A stretch of 64,000 nucleotides of DNA from Marinobacter zhanjiangensis (lineage in GTDB: Bacteria; Pseudomonadota; Gammaproteobacteria; Pseudomonadales; Oleiphilaceae), in assembly GCF_014651935.1 (NCBI RefSeq), contig NZ_BMXV01000005.1, positions 124,001 to 188,000 of the forward strand, written 5' to 3'. Made by a program: the position numbers and the translations under genes. Shown in pieces: positions 29,495 to 39,956 of the stretch. Under the pieces are notes generated by a model, which ran no database searches, was not told the origin of the DNA, and worked only from the letters and a program-made list of their open reading frames with translations. Position 1 is the stretch's first letter, and each line of letters begins with the position of its first letter.

Positions 29495-31324
29495 CTACAG
29501 ATTTGGCCAAAGCGAGTCGAATTCGTCCTCACTGGTGCCGAAGGGGCTTTTCCCGCCCCTGTCACCCGGGCCCGTTTCCTCCGGCCGGTTGTATAGCCGG
29601 AGCTCAAACTGGCTGATGCTGCCGGTGGCGGTGATGCGGTTACCAAGCAGCCCCTGGTCCTGAACGCCCTGGTGCAGCAGGGTAATCCGGCTGCCGGACT
29701 GGAATGGCAGCCGGGGGGTGATCAGGCTCCGGGGTTGATGGACGCCGGGAATCTCGGGGAGCAGCAGGCCACGCAGAAATTCACTGCTGTTGCCGGTCTT
29801 CTGGATCAGTTGGACGCCACAGGGGGTGGCACCCGGGGCAATGACTTCGATGCCGACACGGGTGCCCTCGCTGCGATTCTGTCGCAACCACCGGACAATG
29901 GCCACGCTCCAGGGGTGGTTGCGGTGTTCCCGCACACCCAGCACTTCACCGGCCTGAAGGGTGGCGGGAATACTGGCACTCCAGATAACGCAGTACCCGC
30001 CGGGGCTGGTGTTCACGACCCGCGTCAGGTACGAGCGCGGAAGGCTGCGCCCGTTGCTGGCACCGGCCATGCTGCCGGCCGCCTGGTAGTCGATCGGGGT
30101 ATCCGCCGTGGGCAGGATCCGGTCTTCCGACTGGCCCGCGTCAAAGGCACCGGACCAGGCATCCCGGCGAGGGGATTTCATGAACCGGTTCTCGCTCTCC
30201 GGTGACGGCGGTGAGGCATTGCCGATCACAAATTCGTTAAAGGGCTTCTCGCCGGCGACGAAGTAATGCACCGAGGTCAGCCCGGCACAGATTTCAAGCT
30301 GGCCATCGGAGTTCAAGCGATTGAAATTGCGTTGGGCAAGCAGTGCCAGCGCCTGGCCAAGGTGAGCCAGCAGGGACTCGCTGACCCGTGCCGTCAGGGG
30401 CAACCCGGTGTCCTCCCGGGTTTTCCTGCCATGCTTCTGCTGGGCTGGCTGGGTCTCTTCGGCGCCGTAGAGGTGTTCGCTGATCCTGCGGGCCAGGGAC
30501 GAGGTGTCGAACCCCCACCAGGCGGCGCTGTCGGGTGACGGGGCCAGCGAGCGGTAGCACGGCGGGGCATCGCTCTCCATATCCACCAGGAATTCGGCGG
30601 ACCCGGCGAGTTCCGGCCCGCACCGGACCTCCGGTGCCCAGAGCTCGAACAGTTCGGCCGCCTGCTCCATTTCGTTCTGGCGCAACTGGTTGGCCCTGGC
30701 GCACCCCAGTAGCAGTGTCTGCCCATAGGCATCAGCCACCGTGGATTCGCTGCGGTGCTGGCGCTGGTCGTCACTGACCGTCAGGTCCTGGAGCCGGTTG
30801 TCGCAGGCAAAGCGGAACAACCGGTGACTTTCCTGCCAGCTACCGGCGGGGCTGGCGGTATAGAGCTGCTGCGAGCGCAGAATGGTGGCGCCCAGTTCGG
30901 TCAGCGCCCGGTGGCAGGCCTGGGCCAGGGGTTTCCGCTGCCGCTCGATACTGCCGCTGTCGAGCAGCTCCATGATGGTCAGCTTGTATCCTGACGCCAG
31001 GTGAAGCTGCAGCGCCTGGGACAGGTTGGCGATCTTGCGTTGTTTTTCAGGCAGGGCGATGGCCGTGCCCAGGTAATGCCGGGACAGCTCGGTACACACA
31101 AAGCGTAACCGGGGGCGCAGCAGCTCCAGCAACTGCAGCCGCTGAGCAGGGGAGCAGAACAGCTGGTTGAGTTCGATAATGGCGTGGTAAAGCTGACGGG
31201 ACAGTTCCCCGAGATTCGTCATGGGCAGGTGATCCACCCAGCGGCGGAACGCCTTGGGACTGGAATCGCAAAAGGACAGGCTCGCAATTCTGGGCTCTGG
31301 AACTGTGAGTTCGGGTTTCTGCAT
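29495..31324 (-). CDS. Large protein with C-terminal PilZ-type domain
   Basis: This 609-residue protein has a mainly helical N-terminal part of about 400 residues that I do not recognise beyond its conserved place in this neighbourhood. Near residues 430-530 a PilZ-type c-di-GMP-binding motif is visible: arginines in RSYLTR, then NTSPGG matching (D/N)xSxxG. The end is low-complexity and acidic (DEFDSLWPNL). It is encoded directly upstream of fimX on the same strand, so a shared role in c-di-GMP control of pili or motility is likely. The link is inferred from gene order. Confidence 0.75.
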   Translation of the reverse strand: MQKPELTVPEPRIASLSFCDSSPKAFRRWVDHLPMTNLGELSRQLYHAIIELNQLFCSPAQRLQLLELLRPRLRFVCTELSRHYLGTAIALPEKQRKIANLSQALQLHLASGYKLTIMELLDSGSIERQRKPLAQACHRALTELGATILRSQQLYTASPAGSWQESHRLFRFACDNRLQDLTVSDDQRQHRSESTVADAYGQTLLLGCARANQLRQNEMEQAAELFELWAPEVRCGPELAGSAEFLVDMESDAPPCYRSLAPSPDSAAWWGFDTSSLARRISEHLYGAEETQPAQQKHGRKTREDTGLPLTARVSESLLAHLGQALALLAQRNFNRLNSDGQLEICAGLTSVHYFVAGEKPFNEFVIGNASPPSPESENRFMKSPRRDAWSGAFDAGQSEDRILPTADTPIDYQAAGSMAGASNGRSLPRSYLTRVVNTSPGGYCVIWSASIPATLQAGEVLGVREHRNHPWSVAIVRWLRQNRSEGTRVGIEVIAPGATPCGVQLIQKTGNSSEFLRGLLLPEIPGVHQPRSLITPRLPFQSGSRITLLHQGVQDQGLLGNRITATGSISQFELRLYNRPEETGPGDRGGKSPFGTSEDEFDSLWPNL

Positions 31325-31589
31325 TTTCTCTGACCAGTTGTACGCTCGCTCAGACTGCCAGTGCCCCGTCCGGGGTGCCCGTGCCTGCCTGTGCGGGTAG
31401 TGATTTCACCGGGCCCGCGCTGTCCCGAGGGGGAATTTTCCGGAATTACAGATTGTTATGGGCCTTTCCGCGACCCACCTTAAAATAGCAAATACACTAT
31501 AGAAAGCCAGTACACCATAACATTAACAAGGTTTGACAGTTGGTGGGTGTCTGGCGACCGCCGTGCTGCGGCTCGATCAGAGCGCCCTG

Positions 31590-32633
31590 TCACTCCATGC
31601 CTACATCCAGCAGGGTCTTGCCGGGGCGCCCGGGCAGCTCGCGCACCAGCCTGGGGACCAGGTAGCCGGGCAGTCTGGCCTGCAACTCCCGCACCATTGC
31701 CCGGGCCCGGTCATCACTGACGTCGAAATGATGGGCGCCCGCCACCGGATCAAAGGCATGCAGGTAATAGGGCAGTATGCCGGCCGCAAACAGAGCTTCG
31801 CTCAACGCTTGCAGGGTATCCGGGTGATCATTGACGCCCTGCAGGATCACGCTCTGGTTCAGCAGGGTGACGCCTGCACTCTTCAACCGGTTCATGGCCG
31901 TGCGTACGTCGTCGTCAATTTCCGCCGGGTGGTTGATATGGACCACCATGACCACATCGAGGCGTGACTGTTCGATCCAGCCGACCAGCGCATCGTCCAC
32001 CCGCTGGGGAATCACCACCGGCAACCGGCTGTGAATGCGCAGCCGCGTCAGCGAGGGCACCGAGGACAGGGCCGAGGCCCATTGCGCCAGCAGGCGGTCG
32101 TTCACCGCCAGGGGGTCGCCCCCGCTGAGGATAACCTCGTTGATCTCCGGGCTAGCGGTCAAGGTGCTGATAACGTCTTCCCGCTGCGTCGGTGTAAGCC
32201 GGTGGTCCTCGTAGGGAAAATGCCGGCGGAAACAGTAGCGGCAGTTGATGGCGCACTGCCCCGTTACCATCAGCAGGGCCCGGCTGCGATATTTGCGGAT
32301 CAACCCCGGGGTGGCCGTGGCATCGGCTTCCTGCAGCGGGTCACTGACAAAGCCGGGGCGCGGCTCGCCCTCGTCGGCCAGCGGCAGCACCTGGCGCAGT
32401 AGCGGGTCGGCGGGGTCGCCGTAGCGGATCCGCGCCAGCCAGGGCTCGGGCACTCTGACCGGAAAAGCCGCATGGCCGGTATGGGCACCGTCTGACAACA
32501 GGCGGGAGTCGAGGCCCAGGCGTTGCAGCAGGGTTTCCGGCCGGGTGACCGAGCGGGCCAGCAGGGTTTGCCAGGTGGCGCGCTCATTATCCGGGTTGTG
32601 GGCTTCAATACGGACGGCGGTTCGCTGTATCAT
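31590..32633 (-). CDS. epmB: EF-P beta-lysylation protein EpmB (lysine 2,3-aminomutase family)
   Basis: This 347-residue radical-SAM enzyme converts L-alpha-lysine to (R)-beta-lysine for EF-P modification. The cluster motif is [15 protein letters not shown] with Cys127, Cys131 and Cys134. PLP-binding and aminomutase features follow in [11 protein letters not shown] and the [11 protein letters not shown] segment. The protein is shorter than catabolic lysine aminomutases, as expected for EpmB. It is divergent from efp and epmA with only 45 bases between, so all three components of the pathway lie together. Confidence 0.95.
   Translation of the reverse strand: MIQRTAVRIEAHNPDNERATWQTLLARSVTRPETLLQRLGLDSRLLSDGAHTGHAAFPVRVPEPWLARIRYGDPADPLLRQVLPLADEGEPRPGFVSDPLQEADATATPGLIRKYRSRALLMVTGQCAINCRYCFRRHFPYEDHRLTPTQREDVISTLTASPEINEVILSGGDPLAVNDRLLAQWASALSSVPSLTRLRIHSRLPVVIPQRVDDALVGWIEQSRLDVVMVVHINHPAEIDDDVRTAMNRLKSAGVTLLNQSVILQGVNDHPDTLQALSEALFAAGILPYYLHAFDPVAGAHHFDVSDDRARAMVRELQARLPGYLVPRLVRELPGRPGKTLLDVGME
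32604..32633 (+). promoter_or_regulatory. Possible efp promoter overlapping the epmB start
   Basis: TTCAAT and TATCAT are separated by 18 bases and lie 45 bases upstream of the efp ATG, on top of the epmB start codon. The -35 match is weak. Confidence 0.35.
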
Positions 32634-32678
32634 AGCGGACTTTCACATTCCAACAGCGTCTTTTCAGGTGAGTGTTTC

Positions 32679-33251
32679 ATGGCATCTTATTCTACCAACG
32701 AATTCCGCGGCGGTCTTAAAGTTTTGCTGGATGGCGATCCCTGCATCATCCTGGAAAACGAGTTCGTCAAGCCGGGCAAGGGGCAGGCCTTCAACCGGGT
32801 CAAGCTCCGTAACCTGATGACCAACCGCCAGTGGGAGCGTACCTTCAAGTCCGGTGAAAGCCTGGAAGCCGCTGACGTGATCGATCAGGACATGGAGTAC
32901 CTGTATAACGACGGCGAGTTCTGGTACTTCATGAAAACCGACGGCTCGTTCGAGCAGTTCCCGGCCGACGAGAAGGCTGTTGGCGATACCGTCAAATGGC
33001 TGAAAGAGCAGGACGTGTACACGGTTACGCTCTACAACGGCGCTCCACTCATCGTGACTCCGCCCAACTTTGTTGAGCTTGAAGTGGTGGAAACCGATCC
33101 CGGCATGAAGGGCGATACCGCCCAGGGTGGCTCCAAGCCGGCCACCCTGTCTACCGGTGCGGTGGTGAATGTGCCCCTGTTCATTACCATTGGTGAGGTT
33201 CTGAAGGTCGACACCCGCTCCGGGGAGTACGTCGGTCGGGTGAAGAACTGA
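32679..33251 (+). CDS. efp: Elongation factor P
   Basis: This 190-residue factor rescues ribosomes stalled at polyproline. The three OB-like domains are visible. The modified residue is Lys34 in VKPGKGQAF, the lysine-type tip that receives beta-lysine from EpmA and EpmB. The C-terminal [24 protein letters not shown] is the family signature. I chose the ATG at 32679 ([12 protein letters not shown]) with AGGTGAG upstream; the longer open frame runs back through epmB. Confidence 0.97.
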   Translation: MASYSTNEFRGGLKVLLDGDPCIILENEFVKPGKGQAFNRVKLRNLMTNRQWERTFKSGESLEAADVIDQDMEYLYNDGEFWYFMKTDGSFEQFPADEKAVGDTVKWLKEQDVYTVTLYNGAPLIVTPPNFVELEVVETDPGMKGDTAQGGSKPATLSTGAVVNVPLFITIGEVLKVDTRSGEYVGRVKN

Positions 33252-33261
33252 TCAGGGCCAG

Positions 33262-34266
33262 ATGATGGCGTCGGGTCGGGAGACAGCGGCGACAGGTGCT
33301 TCCTGGCAGCCGACTGCCAGCCGGCAGATCCTGAAAAGCCGCGCACAACAGCTGGGCTGGGTGCGCGGCTTTTTTGCGCAACGGGGTGTGCTGGAGGTGG
33401 AAACGCCGGTGCTGGGCCAGTGTGGCGTTACCGATGTGAATATCGACAGCATTGCTGCCTCGCCCATGGCGGTGGCGGGCCAGCATGGCGGTCGGGGCTG
33501 GCTGCAGAGCTCACCGGAATACCACATGAAGCGCCTGCTGGCGGCGGGCAGCGGCAGTATCTATCAGGTCAGTCAGGTATTTCGCGATGGTGAACGGGGG
33601 CGGCGCCATAATCCGGAGTTCTCGCTGCTGGAGTGGTATCGCCCCGGGTTCGACGACCAGCAGCTGATGGCCGAGGTGGCAGAACTGGTGTGCGGCTGGC
33701 TGGATTTGCCGCAGCCGCACCGGATCGGCTACCGGCAACTGCTGCGGGACCATGCCGGCATTGATCCGTTCGAGGCCAGCATCACGGATTTACGGAAGGC
33801 CTGCCGTCCGCTGGTTGGCGATGGTGACTTGTTGGAATCTCTCGACCGGGATGGATGCCTGAACCTTTTGATGAGCTTCCGGGTGGAGCCGGCATTGGGG
33901 TTTGATCGTCCGGTGTTTGTTACCCGGTACCCGGCGAGTCAGGCAGCCCTTGCCCGGGTTTCCCGGGAGGATGGACACGCGGTAGCCCATCGGTTCGAAC
34001 TGTATGTGCGGGGCATCGAATTGTGTAATGGCTACTGGGAACTGACCGACCCGCAGGAGCAAAGGCGCCGTTTCCATGACGACAACGCCCGCAGGCGTGG
34101 CCTGGGCAAAACGGAGATGCCGGTGGATGAGCGCTTCCTGGCGGCCCTGGAGTCCGGCCTGCCGGACTGCGCCGGTGTTGCCCTTGGCCTCGACCGGCTA
34201 CTGATGCTCAAATGCGGCGCGGATGAGATCAGTGAGGTGCTGGCGTTTCCGGCGGAGCGCTCGTAA
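33262..34266 (+). CDS. epmA: EF-P--(R)-beta-lysine ligase EpmA (GenX/PoxA)
   Basis: This 334-residue paralogue of class II lysyl-tRNA synthetase lacks the anticodon-binding domain. It activates beta-lysine with ATP and attaches it to EF-P. Class II motifs 2 and 3 are visible in VSQVFRDGERGRRHNPEFSLLEWY and GVALGLDRLLML, with ELCNGYWEL between them. It starts ten bases after efp. The 3' end overlaps the end of psd on the other strand by 38 bases. Confidence 0.95.
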   Translation: MMASGRETAATGASWQPTASRQILKSRAQQLGWVRGFFAQRGVLEVETPVLGQCGVTDVNIDSIAASPMAVAGQHGGRGWLQSSPEYHMKRLLAAGSGSIYQVSQVFRDGERGRRHNPEFSLLEWYRPGFDDQQLMAEVAELVCGWLDLPQPHRIGYRQLLRDHAGIDPFEASITDLRKACRPLVGDGDLLESLDRDGCLNLLMSFRVEPALGFDRPVFVTRYPASQAALARVSREDGHAVAHRFELYVRGIELCNGYWELTDPQEQRRRFHDDNARRRGLGKTEMPVDERFLAALESGLPDCAGVALGLDRLLMLKCGADEISEVLAFPAERS

Positions 34267-35122
34267 TCTCGCCGATGCTCTCTCCCAGTCTGACCACGGA
34301 CTGGTTACGCAGTGCCTCCTGCCAGTGGCTGGCCCCTTTCGGGAATACCAGGATAACCGTGGAACCGAGGCGGAACCGCCCCATCTCCTCGCCGCGCTGG
34401 TAACGGATGCCTGGTGACTGGTGCCGATAGTCGGAGGTGCTCACTTCGCGGCGACCGTTGGTGGGCGCAACAATGCCGGCCCAGCGGGTTTCCACGCTGC
34501 CCACAATCATTGCACCCACCAGAACCATCGCCATGGGGCCCGCCTCGGTGTCAAAGGTGGCGACCACCCGCTCATTGCGGGCAAACAGGCCGGGTACGGC
34601 GGCGGCTGTCACCGGGTTGACGGAAAACAGCCGACCGGGCACATAGACCATTTCCCGGAGCTGTCCGGCGAGGGGCATGTGAATACGGTGGTAGTCCTTC
34701 GGCGCCAGATAAATCGTGGCAAACTGCCCATCCACGAAGGGGCGCGCCCGCTCGTCATCACCACCGAGCAGTTCCGTCAGGTTGAAGGACTGGCCCTTGG
34801 CCTGGAACACGCGGTCCCGTTCTATCCGGCCCAGCTGGCTGACGGTGCCGTCCACCGGGCTGACAATGGTGCGCTCGCCATCGGCCAGCGGGCGCAGGCC
34901 CGGCTTGAGTTCGCGGGTGAAAAACTCGTTGAAGGAAGGGTAGCTGGCCGGATCTTCGTCGGCGGCTTCGCTCATGTTCACGCCATAGCGGCCGATAAAC
35001 CAGCGTATAACGACATTCTTCATCGCCGAGGGCGGCCGGGCATCGGCCAGTTTCCCCGCCAGCCGGGAAATCAGCAGCTGCGGCAGAAGGTATTGTACCA
35101 GGACAAAAAGCCGGTCAAGCAT
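34229..35122 (-). CDS. psd: Phosphatidylserine decarboxylase proenzyme
   Basis: This inner-membrane-associated enzyme makes phosphatidylethanolamine from phosphatidylserine. The 297-residue proenzyme would self-cleave within LGST (FRLGSTVILVF) so that the serine becomes the pyruvoyl cofactor. The catalytic charge-relay residues lie in PVDGTVS, YHRIHMPL and the QSPGIRYQRGEEMGRF stretch. The N-terminus has an amphipathic membrane-binding helix. The gene ends inside the end of epmA. Confidence 0.95.
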   Translation of the reverse strand: MLDRLFVLVQYLLPQLLISRLAGKLADARPPSAMKNVVIRWFIGRYGVNMSEAADEDPASYPSFNEFFTRELKPGLRPLADGERTIVSPVDGTVSQLGRIERDRVFQAKGQSFNLTELLGGDDERARPFVDGQFATIYLAPKDYHRIHMPLAGQLREMVYVPGRLFSVNPVTAAAVPGLFARNERVVATFDTEAGPMAMVLVGAMIVGSVETRWAGIVAPTNGRREVSTSDYRHQSPGIRYQRGEEMGRFRLGSTVILVFPKGASHWQEALRNQSVVRLGESIGEITSAPPETPAPH

Positions 35123-35316
35123 GGAGTCGGGTGCCTTTGATTATCGGGCGCGTGAGTTTAGCAAACCCGTGCAGGCTGGTAGAAATGGTTTATGATCTTC
35201 GTGGTTACAAAATGTCATTGCTATCATGGCACAGGCCGGCATAACCTGCCCGTCACGTCGGGAGCCAGGTGCCTTTGCTGTGCTCACAACCAGACTAACA
35301 GGTGAAGTAGCGTTTC

Positions 35317-36168
35317 ATGGGTCTGATACTCGGTTCGATCATTGTTCTGGCCTGTGTGCTCACAGGTTACGTTCTCCACGGTGGCAACCTGATGGTGCTC
35401 TGGCAGCCAACGGAGGTGCTGATCATTGGCGGCGCCGCCGTGGGCTCGTTCATCATCGCCAACCCTTTTCATACCATCAAGGATGTGTTTGCCGGCAGCT
35501 TGCGGCTGATCACGGGTACGCCCTTCAACAAGGCGTTCTACATGGACCTGCTGAGCCTGCTGTATGACATCTTCGACAAGTCCCGCAAACAGGGTGTGAT
35601 GTCCATCGAGGAGGACATCGATAACCCGGAACAGAGCCAGATTTTCAACCGCTATCCGGCGATCACCAAATCGAAGCATCTGACAGCCTTTGTCACCGAC
35701 TACCTCCGCATCATCAGTGCGGGCAACATGGCGCCCCACGAGCTCGAGGGCCTGATGGACCAGGAGCTCGACACCCGCCAGCACGAGCTGGAAGAGCCGT
35801 CCCATGCCCTTAACAAGATCGCCGACGCCTTGCCGGGCCTGGGGATCGTGGCGGCGGTACTGGGCATTGTCATCACCATGAACTTCATGACCGAGGGCCC
35901 TGAAAAGATCGGGCTCAGCGTGGCGGCGGCCCTGGTGGGTACCTTCCTGGGTATCTTCCTGGGCTATGGCTTTGTTGGCCCCACGGCCATCGCGCTGGAG
36001 CATCACGCCAAGTTCGAGCTGAAGGCCTATGAGTGCGCCAAGGCCTCGATCATTGCGACCGTGTCGGGCCAGGCCCCGCAGATGGCCATCGAGTTCGGCC
36101 GCAAGGCGCTGCCCAGCGACAAACGGCCGAGTTTTCAGGAGCTCAATGATCACGTGCGTTCCAAGTAG
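35317..36168 (+). CDS. motA: Flagellar motor stator protein MotA
   Basis: This 283-residue inner-membrane protein forms the ion channel of the flagellar stator with MotB. Four helices are visible: two near the N-terminus and two after a large cytoplasmic loop that contains charged rotor-contact residues. The late-helix segment ALPGLGIVAAVLGIVITMNFM, then GLSVAAALVGTFLGIFLGYG, is typical of the E. coli-type proton-driven branch. motB follows by 11 bases. A regulator binding site is not obvious upstream. Confidence 0.95.
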   Translation: MGLILGSIIVLACVLTGYVLHGGNLMVLWQPTEVLIIGGAAVGSFIIANPFHTIKDVFAGSLRLITGTPFNKAFYMDLLSLLYDIFDKSRKQGVMSIEEDIDNPEQSQIFNRYPAITKSKHLTAFVTDYLRIISAGNMAPHELEGLMDQELDTRQHELEEPSHALNKIADALPGLGIVAAVLGIVITMNFMTEGPEKIGLSVAAALVGTFLGIFLGYGFVGPTAIALEHHAKFELKAYECAKASIIATVSGQAPQMAIEFGRKALPSDKRPSFQELNDHVRSK

Positions 36169-36179
36169 ATGAGACACTA

Positions 36180-37139
36180 GTGGACGATCAACCGATCATC
36201 ATCAAACGGGTCAAGAAGGTTGCCGCCGCTCATCATGGTGGTTCCTGGAAGGTGGCCTTTGCCGATTTCGCCACCGCCATGATGGCGTTCTTCCTTGTGC
36301 TATGGCTGACCACCAATGCCTCTCCGGAGCAGAAGCGTGCCGTCGAGGGCTACTTCAAGGATCCGGTGGGCTATACCGAGGGCGGTTCCCGCAATCCGGT
36401 GGATCTGGGTGGCAGTGCGTCGGTGGTGGACGCCAGTGATGCGGATCAGGCCGGCAATGAAGTGCCCGTGGATGACCAGCGTATCGAGACCATGGCGCAA
36501 CAACTGGAGCAGCGGCAGATGGAGGAGCTGTTCCAGGATCTCCGCGACCGTATCGAGAGCAGCGACACCCTGAGTGAGTTCAAGGACCAGCTACTCATCG
36601 ACATTACCGATGAGGGGCTGCGCATCCAGATAGTGGACCGCTCCCAGCGCCCGATGTTCGACAGCGGTAGCGCCCAGCTCAAGTACTACTCCCAGGACAT
36701 TCTGTTCGAGCTGGCCAAGCCCCTGGGCGCCGTGCCCAATAAATTGTCCATTACCGGTCATACCGATGCCACTCCGTTCGGTGGCCGCCCCGGATACACC
36801 AACTGGGAGCTGTCAGCGGACCGGGCCAACACCGCCCGTCGTGCTTTGGTGACTGGTGGTGTGCGGCCGGAACAGATCGGTCGTGTGGTGGGGTTGAGTG
36901 ACTCGGTGCTGTTTGATCAGGAGGATCCGACCGCTCCGGTCAACCGGCGTATTTCCATTATTGTGCTGAACAAGCAGGCTGCCGGAGAGATCCAGGGCCG
37001 GGCCAGTCGCTCCGGCGAACCCCTGATTGATCTGACCCAGCCCACCGAGGCGGAACAGAAGGCGGCCCGGGAGCAGCTGGAGAGCGGGGACTGGGAACAG
37101 CAACAGGAGCCGGTGCAGCCGGGTGAGCTGAACTGGTAG
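36180..37139 (+). CDS. motB: Flagellar motor stator protein MotB
   Basis: This 319-residue stator partner has one membrane helix and a periplasmic OmpA-like domain that grips peptidoglycan. The ion-binding aspartate is Asp29 in KVAFADFATAMMAF. The peptidoglycan-binding part has GHTDATPFGGR, the NWELSADRANTARR helix, and VNRRISIIVL. The start is GTG, and an ATG option is not present nearby. The C-terminal tail is glutamine- and glutamate-rich. Coupled to motA in one operon. Confidence 0.95.
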   Translation: MDDQPIIIKRVKKVAAAHHGGSWKVAFADFATAMMAFFLVLWLTTNASPEQKRAVEGYFKDPVGYTEGGSRNPVDLGGSASVVDASDADQAGNEVPVDDQRIETMAQQLEQRQMEELFQDLRDRIESSDTLSEFKDQLLIDITDEGLRIQIVDRSQRPMFDSGSAQLKYYSQDILFELAKPLGAVPNKLSITGHTDATPFGGRPGYTNWELSADRANTARRALVTGGVRPEQIGRVVGLSDSVLFDQEDPTAPVNRRISIIVLNKQAAGEIQGRASRSGEPLIDLTQPTEAEQKAAREQLESGDWEQQQEPVQPGELNW

Positions 37140-37172
37140 ATGCCGCCCGCAAACTCCGGGTTCTGGTCCCCT

Positions 37173-38225
37173 TCAGTTAAGCTTCAGCCCCCGCGCCTGC
37201 TGTTCGGCCATGGCCTGCAGTATCCGCCGGAAACTGCGCAGCCGCTCGGGGCTGATGCGCCCATCCGCTGCCGCTTCTTCCAGTGCACATCCCGGCTCGC
37301 CCTGATGGCGACAGTCCCGGAACCGGCACAGGCCGATAATCTCGCGAATCTCCCGGAAGCCGTATTCGATCTCCGCCGTTGTCATGTGCCAGAGGCCGAA
37401 CTCGCGGATGCCGGGGGAGTCGATCAGGTCGCCGCCGCGGTCAAGGTGAAACAGTCGCGCTGTGGTGGTGGTGTGGGTGCCCTTGCCGGTGCTTTCGGAC
37501 AGTGCGCCCACCTTCAGCTCACGTTCGGGTACCAGGGTCTGGATAATCGAGGATTTGCCCACCCCGGACTGGCCGACGAACACACTGGTGCGGTCCTTTA
37601 CTAGTGAAGTGATCGTGTCGTCGTGCTCATCCGGGTGGTGGGCTGAAGCTTTCACCACGTCATAACCCAGGTTGCGGTAGCGGTCGAGCAGGGCTTCCAG
37701 CTGGTCCCGATTGTGATCATCAATCAGGTCGGCCTTGTTGAGCAGGATCACGGCGGGGATGTCGGTGTTCTCGGCGGCCACCAGGTAGCGGTCGATAAGG
37801 TTGTCGTGGGGCTCGGGCTCGGGGGCGATGACCAGCACGATATGGTCGATGTTGGCGGCTACGGGTTTCAGGTGGCCGAAGTTGTCCGGGCGTTGCAGCA
37901 GTGTGCGGCGTTCCTGACGGGCCACGATAACGCCGACGTTGTCGTCGCCCAGGCTCCAGGTCACCCGGTCGCCGGTAACCAGGCTGTCGATGTTGGCCCT
38001 TACAAAGCAGCGGAACAGTTCGCCGCGGTGGTCGCCCTCCAGCGCCTCGACATCCAGTTGCTGGCCGTAGTGGGCAATGATCAGGCCGGCCTGCTCGGGG
38101 CCCAGTGCTCCGGCTTCCCGTTTGGCGTCGATGGCCTGTTCGCGCTTGTCGGCACGGCGGGTCCGCTCTTCCTGGATCTTGCTGATGCGATGTTGCTGCT
38201 GCTTGCTGAGTCGGCGCCTGGCCAT
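37173..38225 (-). CDS. rsgA: Ribosome small-subunit-dependent GTPase RsgA
   Basis: This 350-residue GTPase acts in late 30S assembly. It has an N-terminal OB fold after a basic tail ([15 protein letters not shown]). The G domain is circularly permuted, with the G4 motif LLNKADL ahead of the P-loop [12 protein letters not shown], then G3 in [10 protein letters not shown]. The C-terminal zinc-binding domain has [14 protein letters not shown]. It is divergent from orn with 75 bases between, a common arrangement in this group. Confidence 0.96.
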   Translation of the reverse strand: MARRRLSKQQQHRISKIQEERTRRADKREQAIDAKREAGALGPEQAGLIIAHYGQQLDVEALEGDHRGELFRCFVRANIDSLVTGDRVTWSLGDDNVGVIVARQERRTLLQRPDNFGHLKPVAANIDHIVLVIAPEPEPHDNLIDRYLVAAENTDIPAVILLNKADLIDDHNRDQLEALLDRYRNLGYDVVKASAHHPDEHDDTITSLVKDRTSVFVGQSGVGKSSIIQTLVPERELKVGALSESTGKGTHTTTTARLFHLDRGGDLIDSPGIREFGLWHMTTAEIEYGFREIREIIGLCRFRDCRHQGEPGCALEEAAADGRISPERLRSFRRILQAMAEQQARGLKLN

Positions 38226-38300
38226 GGGTGTCCTGATTGTTCCGGGAGTAGGTATGCGTCATCATACCAGACCTTATTAGACACTGTGGCGGAGGACACC

Positions 38301-38849
38301 ATGGCAGATACGGATAACACTCGCCTGGTCTGGATCGATCTGGAGATGACGGGGCTGGATCCGGAGAAGGAGCGGATCATCGAGATCGCGACCATCGTGA
38401 CGAACTCGGACCTGAAGGTGATCGCGGAGGGGCCGGTGCTGGCGGTCCATCAGTCGGATGAGGTGCTGGATGCCATGGATGAGTGGTGCACCACGACCCA
38501 CGGCGACAGTGGCCTCACCCGGCGGGTGAAGGAGAGCCCGATTACGGAATCTGCGGCAGAGGAGCAGACGCTGAATTTCCTGGCCCGGCATCTCGAGCCG
38601 GGCAAGTCGCCGTTGTGTGGCAACAGTATCGGGCAGGACCGGCGGTTTCTGGTGAAGTATATGCCGCTTCTGGAGGGTTTTTTCCACTACCGGAATCTGG
38701 ATGTGAGCACCATCAAGGAGCTGGCGCGGCGCTGGCGGCCGGATGTGCTGGAGGGCGTGAAGAAGAAGGGCACGCACCTGGCCCTGGATGATATCCGGGA
38801 TTCCATTGCTGAGCTTCAGCATTATCGGGAGACGTTTTTTAAGCTCTAG
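38301..38849 (+). CDS. orn: Oligoribonuclease
   Basis: This 182-residue DEDDh exonuclease degrades di- and short oligoribonucleotides, including pGpG from c-di-GMP breakdown, which links it to the c-di-GMP proteins in this window. The active-site motifs are [23 protein letters not shown] and the late [11 protein letters not shown] with the catalytic histidine. The ATG at 38301 has GGAGG upstream. The stop overlaps the convergent queG stop by four bases. Confidence 0.97.
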   Translation: MADTDNTRLVWIDLEMTGLDPEKERIIEIATIVTNSDLKVIAEGPVLAVHQSDEVLDAMDEWCTTTHGDSGLTRRVKESPITESAAEEQTLNFLARHLEPGKSPLCGNSIGQDRRFLVKYMPLLEGFFHYRNLDVSTIKELARRWRPDVLEGVKKKGTHLALDDIRDSIAELQHYRETFFKL

Positions 38850-39904
38850 ACTGTCTCTCCATGTCTTTTTAGCGCCCACTGCACGTGCTCCCTGACCAGC
38901 TCTGACGGGTGATCGGCCCGTCTTTTTAACGCCTCGATGACCGGGATCGTCGAGGGCGCATTCCCCAGCCCCACCGCCAGGTTTCTCAGCCAGCCTTCAT
39001 AACCGGTTCGCCGTATCGCCGATCCTTCGGTGCGCTTCAGAAACTCCTCTTCCGTCCACATGAACAGCTCGGCCAGGGTGCTGTTGTCCAGGTCGTTCCG
39101 TGGGTGGAAGTCGTCCTCTTGGGTGGGCTTGCTGAAACGGTTCCAGGGGCAGACCAGCTGGCAGTCGTCGCAGCCGAATACCCGGTTGCCCATCAGCGGG
39201 CGCAGTTCTTCCGGGATGGAGCCTTTCAGTTCGATGGTCAGGTAGCTGATGCATCGGCGGGCGTCGAGCACGTAGGGGCCGGCAAAGGCGTTGGTGGGGC
39301 AGGTATCGAGGCATGCGCTGCAGGTGCCGCAGTGGTCCTTCTCGAAGGATTCGGTGACCGGCAGCGGGGCGTTGGTGAAGATTTCCCCCAGGAAGAAATA
39401 CGAGCCTGCCTTTGGTGTCAGCAGCAGGGTATTCTTGCCGATCCAGCCCAGTCCCGCCCGTTGCGCCAGGGCCTTTTCCATGACCGGGGCGCTGTCGGTA
39501 AAGGCGCGGTAGTTGTAGCCTTCCAGTTCCCCGTCGATGGCTTTGGCCAGCTTTGTCAGGCGCTTGCGGATCAGTTTGTGGTAGTCCCGTCCCAGGGCAT
39601 AGCGGGTAACGTAGGCTTTTTCGGTGTCCTGCAGCACCGCCTGCGGGTTGTCCGGTGACCAGCGGTAGTCCATGCGCACCGAGATGATGCGCTCGGTGCC
39701 AGGCACCAGTGAGGTGGGGGTGTAGCGTTTGTCGCCGTGGTCACCCATCCAGGCCATCTCGCCCTGCATGCCGGCATCCAGCCACTGCTGTAGCCGCTCG
39801 GCATGCACGCCGGTATCGGGGCGGGTAATGCCGACGTCGCTGAAGCCCAGTTCCTGCGCCCATTGGCGGATTCTGGATGGAAAATCTTTAAGTGCAGAGG
39901 TCAT
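38846..39904 (-). CDS. queG: Epoxyqueuosine reductase
   Basis: This 352-residue cobalamin-dependent enzyme reduces epoxyqueuosine to queuosine in tRNA. The N-terminal cobalamin-binding domain shows SVRMDYRW, and the two [4Fe-4S] clusters show as [16 protein letters not shown] and [14 protein letters not shown]. The C-terminal HEAT-like repeats are reduced to a short end ([10 protein letters not shown]). The start has a clear family N-terminus. Its 5' end faces the tandem repeats upstream of nnr. Confidence 0.95.
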   Translation of the reverse strand: MTSALKDFPSRIRQWAQELGFSDVGITRPDTGVHAERLQQWLDAGMQGEMAWMGDHGDKRYTPTSLVPGTERIISVRMDYRWSPDNPQAVLQDTEKAYVTRYALGRDYHKLIRKRLTKLAKAIDGELEGYNYRAFTDSAPVMEKALAQRAGLGWIGKNTLLLTPKAGSYFFLGEIFTNAPLPVTESFEKDHCGTCSACLDTCPTNAFAGPYVLDARRCISYLTIELKGSIPEELRPLMGNRVFGCDDCQLVCPWNRFSKPTQEDDFHPRNDLDNSTLAELFMWTEEEFLKRTEGSAIRRTGYEGWLRNLAVGLGNAPSTIPVIEALKRRADHPSELVREHVQWALKRHGETV

Positions 39905-39956
39905 GGATTGGCGCTACTATTGATCAAAGTATGGCCTGTGCGAGAATTTTGCTACG

